Shown: piece after piece, positions 1-8,600 of the stretch
How the letters are laid out: every line of letters begins with the position of its first letter
How positions within the stretch are numbered: position 1 is the first letter of the stretch
Assembly (NCBI GenBank): GCA_002440625.1
Contig: DJUV01000228.1
Location: forward strand, 1-39,524
Source of the DNA: Rhodobacteraceae bacterium UBA6273
Lineage (GTDB): Bacteria > Pseudomonadota > Alphaproteobacteria > Rhodobacterales > Rhodobacteraceae
DNA: 39,524 nucleotides
Reading direction: 5' to 3'
Position numbers and translations under genes: made by a program
The notes under the pieces: generated by a model
Seen by the model: the letters and a program-made list of their open reading frames with translations, nothing else
Databases searched by the model: none
What the model was told of the DNA's origin: nothing

Positions 1-263
1 GCGGCATCGGTGTCGATATGGGAATAGCCGACGCCGTAGTTCGCCAGAATCCGCGCCCGCATCGACGGCCCTTCGAAGACCGTCGCCGGAAGCTTGTCGG
101 TTACCGTCGGCAGGATCGCGTCGTAGCGACCAAGCGCATCCCGGAAATCGGACTGGCTCAGCGGCTTGTCGGCGGCATTGAGGTCAAGGTCGAAGACCTC
201 GGCCATCCGCCGCTCCACCGCCTCGGGCCAGCGGCGCGTGACGAGCACTTTCGGTTTCGGCAT
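1..263 (-). CDS. hprA: D-2-hydroxyacid dehydrogenase, N-terminal part (probable hydroxypyruvate/glyoxylate reductase)
   Basis: The gene starts with ATG at 263 behind a G-rich Shine-Dalgarno run (GGGGGGAAGAG) and leaves the window at base 1, so only about 87 residues are visible. The protein opens MPKPKVLVTRRWPE and reaches ANYGVGYSHIDTDAA, the segment that leads into the NAD-binding domain of D-2-hydroxyacid dehydrogenases. In the serine cycle this family reduces hydroxypyruvate to glycerate with NAD(P)H in the cytoplasm. It starts 19 bases after the mtkB stop and is the last visible gene of the aminotransferase-mtkA-mtkB operon, which favours hydroxypyruvate reductase over other family members. 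Substrate is inferred from context. The Rossmann glycine motif and catalytic Arg/Glu/His lie outside the window. Confidence 0.75.
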   Translation of the reverse strand, partial: MPKPKVLVTRRWPEAVERRMAEVFDLDLNAADKPLSQSDFRDALGRYDAILPTVTDKLPATVFEGPSMRARILANYGVGYSHIDTDA

Positions 264-282
264 CTCTTCCCCCCCTTCCCCT

Positions 283-1176
283 TCAGGCGGCCTGCTTCTT
301 CATCACCCGCGCCACCGTATCGCCGATGACGGAGGGGTTTTCGGCAACGGTCACACCCGCAGCCGAAAGGATCTCCACCTTCTCCGAGGCACTTTCGCCA
401 AAGGCCGAGATGATGGCCCCGGCGTGACCCATGGTGCGGCCCTTCGGCGCGGTCAGCCCGGCGATATAGGCGATTACCGGCTTGGTCATGTTCTCCTGGA
501 TATAGGCGGCGGCCTCAGCCTCCTGCGGGCCGCCGATCTCGCCGATCATGCAGACTACATGGGTGTCCGGGTCGGCCTCGAACCGCTCAAGGATGTCGCG
601 GAAGCTCGACCCGTTGATCGGGTCGCCGCCGATCCCGACCGAGGTCGAAACGCCGATGCCGTGGTCCTTCAGCTGTTGCGCCGCCTCATAGCCAAGCGTG
701 CCCGAACGGCTGACGATGCCGACATGACCGGGCAGGTAGATATGGCCGGGCATGATCCCGAGAAGCGCTTTGCCGGGGCTGATCGTGCCCGCGCAGTTCG
801 GCCCGGTCAGCACCATGCGCCGGTCGCGCGGGTAGCGCATCATGTAGCGCTTCACGAGGATCATGTCCTGCGCGGGGATGCCGTCGGTGATGCTGACGCA
901 GTAGCGGATGCCGGCATCCGCCGCTTCCATGATGCTGTCCGCTGCAAAGGGCGGCGGCACGAAGACAAGGCTCGTATCCGCGCCGGTGGCCGCGACGGCC
1001 TGTTTGACGGTATCGAAGACCGGGACGCCGAAGACGGTTTCGCCGCCCTTGCCCGGCACGACGCCGGCAACGACATTGGTGCCGTATTCCAGCATCTCCT
1101 TGGCGTGGAACTGCGCCATGCGGCCGGTGATGCCCTGCACGACAACGCGGCTGGATCGGTCGAGAAAGATGCTCAT
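283..1176 (-). CDS. mtkB: Malate-CoA ligase, alpha subunit (SucD family)
   Basis: This 297-residue protein is a SucD-family subunit, close to the usual length of about 290. It carries the N-terminal CoA-binding fold with QGITGRM (residues 14-20) and the active-site phosphohistidine in GHAGAI (His251). With MtkA it forms malate thiokinase, which makes malyl-CoA from malate, CoA and ATP. The alternative, succinyl-CoA synthetase alpha, is less likely: TCA-cycle sucCD would not normally sit beside an aminotransferase, a hydroxyacid dehydrogenase and a malyl-CoA lyase gene, as mtkAB does in the Methylobacterium serine-cycle cluster. The start ATG overlaps the mtkA stop by one base (TGATG), which predicts translational coupling and equal subunit synthesis. 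Confidence 0.87.
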   Translation of the reverse strand: MSIFLDRSSRVVVQGITGRMAQFHAKEMLEYGTNVVAGVVPGKGGETVFGVPVFDTVKQAVAATGADTSLVFVPPPFAADSIMEAADAGIRYCVSITDGIPAQDMILVKRYMMRYPRDRRMVLTGPNCAGTISPGKALLGIMPGHIYLPGHVGIVSRSGTLGYEAAQQLKDHGIGVSTSVGIGGDPINGSSFRDILERFEADPDTHVVCMIGEIGGPQEAEAAAYIQENMTKPVIAYIAGLTAPKGRTMGHAGAIISAFGESASEKVEILSAAGVTVAENPSVIGDTVARVMKKQAA

Positions 1177-2372
1177 CAGACGGCCCTCATCCTGGTGTTC
1201 TGCTTGCTGTCGTTCTTCCAGGCCGTGACGGCCCTTTCGGCGGCTTCCATCAGCGTCGAGGCGCGGATGATCGGCAGGCCCGATCTGGCGAGGATCTTCT
1301 GCCCCTCTTCGACATTGGTGCCCGACAGGCGCACGATCACCGGCACGTCGACCGGGTTCGCCTTCAGGGCCTGAACCACGCCCTCGGCGACCCAGTCGCA
1401 GCGGTTGATGCCGGCGAAGATGTTGACAAGGATCGCCTGCACGTTTTCGTCCGACATGACCAGCCGGAAGGCCTTGGCCACCCGCTCCGGCGTGGCGCCG
1501 CCACCGATGTCGAGGAAGTTCGCAGGCTCGCCCCCGGCAAGCTTGATCGTGTCCATCGTCGCCATCGCAAGGCCGGCGCCGTTCACGATGCAGCCGATGT
1601 TCCCGGCGAGGCCGATATAGGCCAGCCCCCGATCCGCCGCGCGCGCTTCGCGCGGGTCCTCCTGGCTCTTGTCGCGAAGCTCGGCCACATGCGGGTGACG
1701 GAACAGCGCGTTGCCGTCGAAGGTCATCTTGGCGTCAAGCGCCAGGATGCGGTTGTCCGAGGTGATGACGAGAGGGTTGATCTCGACCATGGTCGCGTCA
1801 AGGTCGCGGAAGGCGCGGTAGCAGCCCTGCAGCGTGCGCACCATCTGCTGGGTCAGCGCCGTCGGCACGCCAAGCGCATAGGAAATCTCGCGCGCCTGGA
1901 ACTCCTGCAAGCCCACCGCCGGCTCTACCGTCGACCGGACGATCGACTCCGGCCGTGTCGCCGAGATTTCCTCGATCTCCATGCCGCCTTCCGAGGAGGC
2001 GACGATCATGATCCGCTGCGACGTCCGGTCGAGGACGAAGCCAAGGTAGATCTCGCGGTCGAAGTCGACGGCGCTTTCGACATAGACCCGGTAGATGCCC
2101 TTGCCCTCCGCCCCGGTCTGATGGGTCACGAGCTTGCGGCCGAACATGGCGTTCGTGGCATCGTGGATCTCATGCTCGGACTGGCAGAGCTTGACCCCGC
2201 CGGCCTTGCCGCGGCCCCCGGCGTGAACCTGGGCCTTGACGATCCAGCGGTTGCCGCCAAGTTCGCGGGCGCGGTAGGCCGCCTGTTCGGGGCTGTAGGC
2301 CAATGCGCCCTGCGGAACCGCTACGCCGAACTTGGCAAGGATTTCCTTGGCCTGATATTCGTGGATGTCCAT
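1176..2372 (-). CDS. mtkA: Malate-CoA ligase, beta subunit (SucC/ATP-grasp family)
   Basis: This 398-residue protein starts [17 protein letters not shown], the typical opening of the SucC ATP-grasp domain. It keeps [17 protein letters not shown] (about residues 46-62) and the C-terminal flavodoxin-like half with [10 protein letters not shown], where the alpha-subunit phosphohistidine would dock. It should supply the nucleotide-binding half of malate thiokinase (malate + CoA + ATP to malyl-CoA). The start is set by GGGAGG about 6 bases upstream. It follows the aminotransferase gene by 21 bases and overlaps mtkB by one base. Malate rather than succinate as substrate rests on the neighbourhood, mainly mclA across the divergent promoter. 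Confidence 0.87.
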   Translation of the reverse strand: MDIHEYQAKEILAKFGVAVPQGALAYSPEQAAYRARELGGNRWIVKAQVHAGGRGKAGGVKLCQSEHEIHDATNAMFGRKLVTHQTGAEGKGIYRVYVESAVDFDREIYLGFVLDRTSQRIMIVASSEGGMEIEEISATRPESIVRSTVEPAVGLQEFQAREISYALGVPTALTQQMVRTLQGCYRAFRDLDATMVEINPLVITSDNRILALDAKMTFDGNALFRHPHVAELRDKSQEDPREARAADRGLAYIGLAGNIGCIVNGAGLAMATMDTIKLAGGEPANFLDIGGGATPERVAKAFRLVMSDENVQAILVNIFAGINRCDWVAEGVVQALKANPVDVPVIVRLSGTNVEEGQKILARSGLPIIRASTLMEAAERAVTAWKNDSKQNTRMRAV

Positions 2373-2393
2373 TCTCGCCTCCCTTGGCCGAAG

Positions 2394-3641
2394 TTACTCG
2401 GCCGCCATTTCCGCCGGGTACTGCGCTTGCAGCGCCCTTTGTGCCAACCCGGGGTCCACGCCCGCGCCCATCTCGTTCATCACGGCGGCAAAGCGTCCGA
2501 CGATGTCGGTGATGGCAGCCGGCGAAAGCTGGTTCAGGATGCCGATGCGGACCTGGACCGGCTCCGACAGCGTCGGCCAGATGCCGAAGTCGCGCGCCCG
2601 GCAAGTCTGCACCAGTTCCTTTTCGCGCCCGGCCAGCGCCGGCGGCAGGTTCAGGACCACAAGGCTCGTCATGTCCGAGGTGACATCGCAGCCAAGCGCC
2701 GTCACCGCCGCCCGAAGTGCCGCCTCGTGCCGGGCATAGTCGCGCGCTTTCTCGGCCCGGCCATGCTGGAGGTTGATGCGCAGCGCCTCATGGAAGGCGG
2801 CGACGGCGTAACCGGAATGGGTGCGGTGATAGGACCCGGCGGCGGCATCCTTGCCGTCGATAATGGCCCAGTGCCGGGCTTCGAGCACAGGGTGATGCAC
2901 GTAGCTGTGGCACCCGTTGGCGTGAAGGTGGCTGATGTAGCGGTCGCTGAAACTGACCGGGGCATAGGTCAGCGGCAGGCAGAGAACACCCTTCTGCGGA
3001 CAGGAGGCCCAGCCGACGACGCCCGGATAATCGTCGATCGCGAAATCGGCGACACCGAGCGAGGACACCGCATCGACCAGCCCCATGACGCCGTGGCGTT
3101 CGCAGGCATCGGAAAAGGCGCGAATGTCATTGGTGCGGCCCGAGCCGGTTTCCCAATGCGCCATGAAAGCCCAGAGGGGCTTGTGCTCGGCCAGCGCCGC
3201 CTCGATCACCTCCTCGGTGACGGACTGGCCGTGGGGGACGTTGACCACGGTGACAGAAGCGGGCTTGGGGTTCATCGGATCGGCGGCAAGGTCTTCGCGG
3301 GATGCCGCCTTCATGCGGATCGACAGGGCGTCGATGCCACTGAAGGTGCCGTTGACGAAAGCCACCACGCGGTCGCCTGGCAGGATCGCGCTGAAGAGGC
3401 AGTCGAGCCCGCTGAAGCCGGTGCCGGCCACGCCGAAGGTGTGGATGTTCCGGGTGCCCCAGACCTTCCGCAGCATCAGCTTGCATTCGACCATGCCGCG
3501 CAACACGTCGGCCTGCATGTGGTCGGCAAGCCCGGCATTGGCGAAGGCGGCGAGCACACGGGCGTCGGTGTTGCCCGGTCCCGGCCCTGCGGCCAGGGTT
3601 TCGGGGATCGCCAGTTGCGGTGGAATGACGGCCTCGGTCAC
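2394..3641 (-). CDS. Class V PLP aminotransferase, probable serine-glyoxylate aminotransferase
   Basis: I chose the GTG start at 3641 because GAGGGAGGAGAGACC lies just upstream; it gives 415 residues. An ATG at 3698 would add 19 unsupported residues. Fold-type I, class V features are present: AGPGPGN near residue 18, Asp190 in VDAVSSLG (pyridine-nitrogen ligand) and the probable PLP lysine Lys217 in SCPQKGV. In this setting the expected reaction is serine + glyoxylate to hydroxypyruvate + glycine, feeding the reductase encoded at the end of the same operon. The sequence differs clearly from the Methylobacterium SgaA as I remember it, notably SCPQKGVLCL against a GSQKGLMLP-type motif, so another amino donor such as alanine or aspartate is possible. 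It is the promoter-proximal gene of a leftward operon, divergent from the LuxR-type regulator. Confidence 0.75.
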   Translation of the reverse strand: MTEAVIPPQLAIPETLAAGPGPGNTDARVLAAFANAGLADHMQADVLRGMVECKLMLRKVWGTRNIHTFGVAGTGFSGLDCLFSAILPGDRVVAFVNGTFSGIDALSIRMKAASREDLAADPMNPKPASVTVVNVPHGQSVTEEVIEAALAEHKPLWAFMAHWETGSGRTNDIRAFSDACERHGVMGLVDAVSSLGVADFAIDDYPGVVGWASCPQKGVLCLPLTYAPVSFSDRYISHLHANGCHSYVHHPVLEARHWAIIDGKDAAAGSYHRTHSGYAVAAFHEALRINLQHGRAEKARDYARHEAALRAAVTALGCDVTSDMTSLVVLNLPPALAGREKELVQTCRARDFGIWPTLSEPVQVRIGILNQLSPAAITDIVGRFAAVMNEMGAGVDPGLAQRALQAQYPAEMAAE

Positions 3642-3746
3642 GGTCTCTCCTCCCTCGACATGTGATCTCAGCAAATGCCGCTTTGACTTTGCCCACAACC
3701 TTCCTTACTCCTGCTTTTGGAAGTTCTTTTGGATAGGTAATAAACT

Positions 3747-3758
3747 ACCCATATGGGT
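3747..3758. promoter_or_regulatory. Palindromic operator 1, ACCCATATGGGT
   Basis: This is a perfect 12-bp palindrome (ACCCATATGGGT) in the 198-base divergent promoter between the aminotransferase operon and the LuxR-type regulator. Read outward it contains TACCCAT, which fits the NarL-type heptamer TACYYMT on each half. A nearly identical copy lies 43 bp away centre to centre, about four helical turns. The adjacent LuxR/NarL-type regulator is the obvious candidate ligand; this is inference. Confidence 0.6.
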
Positions 3759-3789
3759 GAGTATGCGTGGGTGTACCGTTCAATGAGCC

Positions 3790-3801
3790 ACCCAAATGGG
3801 T
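3790..3801. promoter_or_regulatory. Palindromic operator 2, ACCCAAATGGGT
   Basis: This second copy differs from the upstream palindrome only at one central base (ACCCAAATGGGT) and is followed by AGG, so it also keeps a GGGTAGG-like flank. It lies 38 bases before the regulator start codon. Spacing on the same helical face as copy 1 suggests cooperative binding by one dimeric regulator acting on both divergent promoters. Confidence 0.6.
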
Positions 3802-3839
3802 AGGTTTCTGGATTTCTGGCCTTTGGAGGAGGACCTGCG

Positions 3840-4460
3840 ATGCCTTCGGCGCCACCTCAGCGGATCGACCTCGCTTTGGCCGAGGGCAATCCTCTGGTCC
3901 TGTCCGCCTTGTCGGAAGTCTTTGAAAAGGATGCGCGATTTTCGCTCGTCGCCACGTCATCGACCGCCGAGGGGTTTCTTGGTGCGGTGATGCGGGTGCC
4001 GGTGCTTGTCGGCATCATTGACTGGACCATCCCGCAGCTTGGCGGGCAGAAACTGGCGGAGGTGCTGCGCGATCAGGAAGGCGCCCCGCGTCTGGTGATC
4101 TATGCCGAGGACCCGACAGGATCTGTCACGCTCAAGGCCATGGCTGCCGGCGCCGCGGGATTCGTCGACCGGAAGTCGCCGGTCGAGCGGCTTCTTGAAA
4201 CCTGCCTCGACGTCGCCGCCGGCAAGATGGTCTTTCCCTTCGTCGATGTCCGCGGCCTTCAGTCGGACCCGATCCACCAGCTGACCCGCCGCGAAAAGGC
4301 CCTGCTCGAGGCGCTGGCGAACGGTCTGACCAACAAGGAACTGGGCCGCGATTTCGACATTTCGACCAACACAGTGAAGTATCACCTGTCGAACCTTTTC
4401 GAGAAACTCGGGGTCACGAGCCGTACGCAGGCGATTGCATATTACTTCAAGTCTCGCTAG
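3840..4460 (+). CDS. LuxR/NarL-family response regulator of the serine-cycle cluster
   Basis: This 206-residue protein has a receiver-like domain (about 8-125) and a C-terminal LuxR/GerE helix-turn-helix (about 140-203, with LTRREKALLEALANGLTNKE and TVKYHLSNLFEKL). The start ATG follows TTGGAGGAGGACC. A phosphoacceptor candidate is Asp61 (GIIDW) and the conserved lysine is Lys112 (DRKSP). The usual acidic pair near residue 10-16 is reduced (AEGNP), and the switch Thr/Ser after the fourth strand looks like Ala or Tyr (VIYAED). Phosphorylation may therefore be weak or absent. No histidine kinase gene is adjacent. It lies between the two arms of the serine-cycle cluster and next to two palindromes, so control of both arms is likely. 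Confidence 0.82.
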   Translation: MPSAPPQRIDLALAEGNPLVLSALSEVFEKDARFSLVATSSTAEGFLGAVMRVPVLVGIIDWTIPQLGGQKLAEVLRDQEGAPRLVIYAEDPTGSVTLKAMAAGAAGFVDRKSPVERLLETCLDVAAGKMVFPFVDVRGLQSDPIHQLTRREKALLEALANGLTNKELGRDFDISTNTVKYHLSNLFEKLGVTSRTQAIAYYFKSR

Positions 4461-4482
4461 GCAGATTGCATGCCGTTGTATG

Positions 4483-4509
4483 CTGTCAGGAATTTAATTT
4501 TCTTGACAG
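4483..4509. promoter_or_regulatory. Inverted repeat upstream of mclA (CTGTCA-N15-TGACAG)
   Basis: The 106-base gap between the regulator and mclA holds CTGTCA and TGACAG separated by 15 AT-rich bases. The arms extend imperfectly (TATGCTGTCA against TGACAGTGTA, 8 of 10 matching). TTGACA at 4503-4508 could double as a -35 element, but I find no good -10 at the right distance. It could be an operator for an unlinked regulator or a spurious dyad. Confidence 0.35.
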
Positions 4510-4566
4510 TGTATGAAAATGCGCCGCCTCCTTGCCGCAAATCCGGCAACAGGAGAGGTCCCGCGC

Positions 4567-5544
4567 ATGAGCTTCCACGTCATCACCCAGGCCCCGGCAC
4601 GACTGAATCGCAGCGAACTGGCGGTTCCGGGAAGCGCGCCGCAAATGTTTGAAAAGGCTGCGCAATCCGATGCGGATGTGATCTTCCTCGATCTTGAGGA
4701 CGCGGTGGCGCCGGACGACAAGGCGCAGGCCCGCAAGAACATCATCAAGGCCCTGAACGAGATCGACTGGGGCAAGAAGACCATGTCGGTCCGAATCAAC
4801 GGGCTCGACACCCATTACATGTACCGCGACGTGGTCGATGTCGTCGAAGAGGCCGGCGAGCGGCTTGACCTCATCATGATCCCCAAGGTCGGCACCGCCG
4901 CCGACGTCTATGCCGTCGACATGATGGTGACGCAGATCGAAGACGCGAAGGGCCTGAAGAAGCGGATCGGGTTTGAGCATATCATCGAGACGGCGCTCGG
5001 GATGCAGAACGTCACCGCGATCGCAGGGGCATCGAAGCGCAATGAGAGCCTGCACTTTGGCGTCGCCGACTATGCCGCCTCCACCCGCGCCCGAACCACG
5101 ATCATCGGCGGGGTGAACCCGGATTACTCGGTCCTGACCGACCCCCTCGCCGATGGCAGCCGCGAGGTGCACTGGGGCGACATGTGGCACTACGCGCTGG
5201 CCCGCATGGTGGTCGCGGCGCGGGCCAATGGCCTGCGCCCGGTCGATGGCCCCTTCGGCGATTTTTCCGACCCCGATGGCTACCGCGCGGCGGCGAAACG
5301 CGCAGCGGTTCTCGGCTGCGAGGGAAAATGGGCGATCCACCCGAGCCAGATCGCGCTGGCCAACGAGGTGATGAGCCCGTCCGAGGCCGAGGTCACGCGC
5401 GCCAAGCGCATCCTCGAAGCCATGGAAAAAGCCGCCGCCGAGGGCAAGGGCGCGGTCTCTCTCGACGGACGGCTCATCGACTACGCCTCGATCCGCCAGG
5501 CCGAGGTGCTGGTACAGAAGGCGCGGCAGATCGCCGGGGGCTGA
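4567..5544 (+). CDS. mclA: Malyl-CoA lyase
   Basis: The ATG at 4567 (MSFHVITQ) is preferred over one 54 bases upstream. It matches the family N-terminus, and AGGAGAGG precedes it. The 325-residue protein is a CitE-like TIM-barrel lyase with LDLEDAV (41-47), SVRINGLD with Arg76, the metal-ligand candidates Glu141 (IIETALG) and Asp168 (GVADYA), GPFGDFSDPDGY and GKWAIHPSQ. These positions agree with those known for Rhodobacter Mcl1. From memory, the whole sequence is closer to the Methylobacterium serine-cycle MclA than to the Rhodobacter ethylmalonyl-CoA-pathway enzyme. It splits malyl-CoA to acetyl-CoA and glyoxylate. It is convergent with the efflux operon, with strong hairpins in between. 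Confidence 0.92.
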   Translation: MSFHVITQAPARLNRSELAVPGSAPQMFEKAAQSDADVIFLDLEDAVAPDDKAQARKNIIKALNEIDWGKKTMSVRINGLDTHYMYRDVVDVVEEAGERLDLIMIPKVGTAADVYAVDMMVTQIEDAKGLKKRIGFEHIIETALGMQNVTAIAGASKRNESLHFGVADYAASTRARTTIIGGVNPDYSVLTDPLADGSREVHWGDMWHYALARMVVAARANGLRPVDGPFGDFSDPDGYRAAAKRAAVLGCEGKWAIHPSQIALANEVMSPSEAEVTRAKRILEAMEKAAAEGKGAVSLDGRLIDYASIRQAEVLVQKARQIAGG

Positions 5545-5555
5545 CCCCCCGGCGT

Positions 5556-5574
5556 CCCGCGCCTCCGGCGCGGG
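5556..5574. terminator. Short GC hairpin after mclA
   Basis: CCCGCGCC pairs with GGCGCGGG around a 3-base loop (8-bp stem), 12 bases after the mclA stop. No T-run follows, so alone it is a weak terminator. It is the first of two stacked hairpins between convergent mclA and the RND gene. Confidence 0.5.
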
Positions 5575-5585
5575 CCTGGTCGACG

Positions 5586-5619
5586 GCACTTGGCGGCACC
5601 TGCGGGTGCCGCCAAGTGC
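5586..5619. terminator. Perfect 15-bp hairpin between convergent mclA and RND gene
   Basis: GCACTTGGCGGCACC at 5586-5600 pairs perfectly with 5605-5619 around loop TGCG. On the minus strand it begins at the RND stop codon, sharing one base. It lacks a U-tract on either side, so it may act as a Rho-assisted or 3'-end stabilising structure for both convergent transcripts. Confidence 0.65.
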
Positions 5620-8600
5620 TACTCTGCCTTATCCTCCTTCACCCGGAACACGGCGAGGTAAAGCGCCGGGGCGAAGACGAGGGTGATGACCGTGCCGGCG
5701 ATGATGCCGCCCATCATCGCATAGGCCATCGGCCCCCAGAAGATCTGCCGCGAGATGGGGATCAGGGCGAGGCTCGCCGCCGCCGCGGTGAGGAGGATTG
5801 GCCTTGCGCGGGCGTCCGAGGCCTCGAAGACCGCGTTCCAGGCGGAACGGCCGCGCGCCTTCAGCACCTCGACTTCATCGATGAGGATGATGGAGTTGCG
5901 GATCAGGATTCCGATCAGCGCCAGCACGCCCAGGATGGCGACGAAGCCCAGGGGGGCGCCCGAGGGCACCAGTGCGGCGACGACCCCGATCAGGCCAAGC
6001 GGCGCCACGCAGATCACCACGAAGGCGAGCCGGAAGCTTTGCATCTGGATCATGATGAGGGTCAGCATGATGAGGATCATCAAGGGCACCACGGCGGCAA
6101 TCGGCGCCTGGCTGTCGGCCGAGCTTTCGACCGTGCCGCCGACGACGGCCTTGTAGCCCGCCGGCAGCGCCGCGTTGAAGGCGTCGATCTGATCCTTCAG
6201 CCCGGCGACGATGGTCGCGGGCTGGTCCTTCGTGGTGATCGCTGCCTTGACGGTGACAGTCGGCATCCGGTCGCGCTGATGGATCACCGGCTGCTCGGTT
6301 CCATAGCTGAATGTCGCGACAGATCGGAGCGGGATCACATGCCCGTCGCCCGCCGACAATTGAAGGTCGGGCAACGCCTCGACAATTTCGCGCGACCGGG
6401 CATCACCACGGGCGATGATGTCGACGAGATATGCGTCGTCGCGGAGTTCAGTGACCGGCACTCCGGCATAGATCGCGTTCAGCCCCGCCGCGATGTCGCG
6501 CTGGGTGATACCCATCTGCCGGGCCTTGTCCTGCAGGATGTCGATCCGGACGACCCGCGCCGGTTCGTTCCAGTCCATGACGATGTAGTTCAGGCGCGGG
6601 TCGGAGGCGACGATGGCGGTCAGGTCACGAGCCTTGTCCCGCAGCGTTTCGATGTCGGAGCCGGACATGCGGTATTGCACGGGTCGGCCGACCGGCGGAC
6701 CGATCTCCAGAAGCTTCACGTAGATGTCGACGCCCGGAAACTCGTTCTCGGAGATGCCCCTGAGCTTCAGCTGAAGCGCGTTCCGCGCCTCGACAGAGGG
6801 GGTCTGGATCACGATCTGCCCGACGTTCGGCTCCGGTGTCATCACATCGTAGGACAGGATGAACCGAGGCGCGCCACGTCCGACATAGGATGACCAGTAG
6901 AGCACGTTCTGGTCGTCGGCCAGATAGCCCTCCATCCGGTCCATCTGGGCCTTGGTTTCGGTGATCGACGCATTTTGCGGCAGGGTGAAGTCCAGCACGA
7001 GCTCTGGCCGGTCGGAGCTTGGAAAGAACTGCTGTTCGACGAACCGCATCCCGAAGATCGACAGGGCGAAAGTGGCCACGGTCAGCGCGATCGTCAGCCA
7101 GCGGTGCCGCATCGCCCAAAGGAGCACGCTGTGGAACATCCGCCGCACCCGGCCGGGTTGGGAGGAATGGTGCTTCATCGACTTCGGCAGCAGGGTCACG
7201 CCCAGAAGCGGCGCGAACAGGACCGCGACGATCCACGACACCAGAAGCGACACCGCGATCACCACGAAGAGCGAGAAGGTGAATTCCCCCGCCGCCGAGG
7301 AGTTGAGGCCGATCGGGATGAAGCCCGCCACCGTCACCAGCGTTCCCGACAGCATCGGGAAGGCGATGGAGGTCCAGGCGTAGGAGGCAGCACTCGTCAG
7401 GCTTTCGCCCTTTTCCAGCCGCGAGATCATCGTCTCGATGGCGATCATCGCATCGTCGACCAGAAGCCCAAGCGCGATGATGAGCGCGCCGAGTGAGATC
7501 CGTTGCAGTGTGAAGCCGGTATATTGCATCACCACGAAGGTGATGGCGAGGACAAGGGGAATGGTCAGCGTCACCACAAGCCCGGCGCGCATCCCGAGCG
7601 AGATGAAGCTGACGGCAAGGACGATCAGCACGGCTTCAAGCAGCGCCTGAAGGAAATGTCCCACCGCCTCATCAACCGCACGGGGCTGGTTCGCCACCTG
7701 ATGGATTTCGATGCCGATGGGCAGATCGGCCTCGGCCTGGGCCATGACCTTTTCGAGCTCGCCGCCGAACTCGACGATATTGGCGCCCTGCCGCATGCCG
7801 ACGGCGAGACCGACCGCGTCCTGACCGCGATACCGGAAAAGCTCTGACGGCGGGTCTTCGTAGCCGCGCCGGATGTCGGCCACGTCGGTCAGCCGGAAAA
7901 AGCGGTCGCCGACGCGAAGGTTGATATCCTCAAGGCTTTCGGTGCCGGAAAACTGCCCGCCGATCCTGACGACCACGCGCTCTGGCCCGGCCTCGATCAC
8001 GCCGGAAGGTACGATGGCGTTCTGCGCGGCCAGCGTCGCCTGCACCGCTTGCTGGTTGAGGCCAAGCGCCGCCAGCCGGTCGGTGGAGAATTCCAGATAG
8101 ATCACCTCGTCCCGGGTGCCGAATATCTCGACCTTGCCGGCGTCGGGCAGAGCCTGCACGGCGCGCCGGACGGTTTCGACGTGGTCGCGCACCTCGCGCG
8201 GGGAAAAACCGTCGGAGGTGAAGGCATAGATATTGCCGAAGACGTCGCCAAAGCTGTCGTTGAACTGGAAGCCCACGAATTCGGCCGGAAATTCGGGCCG
8301 GATATCGGCCATCATGTTGCGCACCTTCTGCCAGATGCGCGGCAGTTCCTTCGCCTTGGTCGTCGGCAGCAGCTCAAGATAGACGATGGAGTTACCCGGC
8401 CGGGTGACGGAACGGGTGAAATCCAGCTCGTCCAGATCCTCAAGCTTCTTCTCGATCCGGTCGGTGACCTGGGTCAGCGTCCGCTCCACATCGGCGCCGG
8501 GCATCGAGGCGGAGATGATCATGGTCTTGATCGCGAAGTTCGGGTCTTCCTCGCGGCCGATGGCGAAATAGGCCATCACGCCCGCGAAGATCGACACGAT

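Noticed and set aside
283..2372. Assignment as TCA-cycle sucCD
   Set aside because: Family similarity alone would allow it, but the flanking aminotransferase, hydroxyacid dehydrogenase and malyl-CoA lyase genes match malate thiokinase clusters.
1689..3665. 658-codon open frame on the plus strand
   Set aside because: It is antisense to mtkA and the aminotransferase, whose protein motifs are unambiguous. Long antisense frames are expected at this GC content.
4503..4508. TTGACA as a mclA promoter -35
   Set aside because: No acceptable -10 lies 16-18 bases downstream; kept only as part of the dyad.
5184..6893. 569-codon open frame on the plus strand
   Set aside because: It overlaps mclA out of frame and then runs antisense to the RND permease. 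Its Arg/Asp/His-rich composition is typical of a shadow frame.
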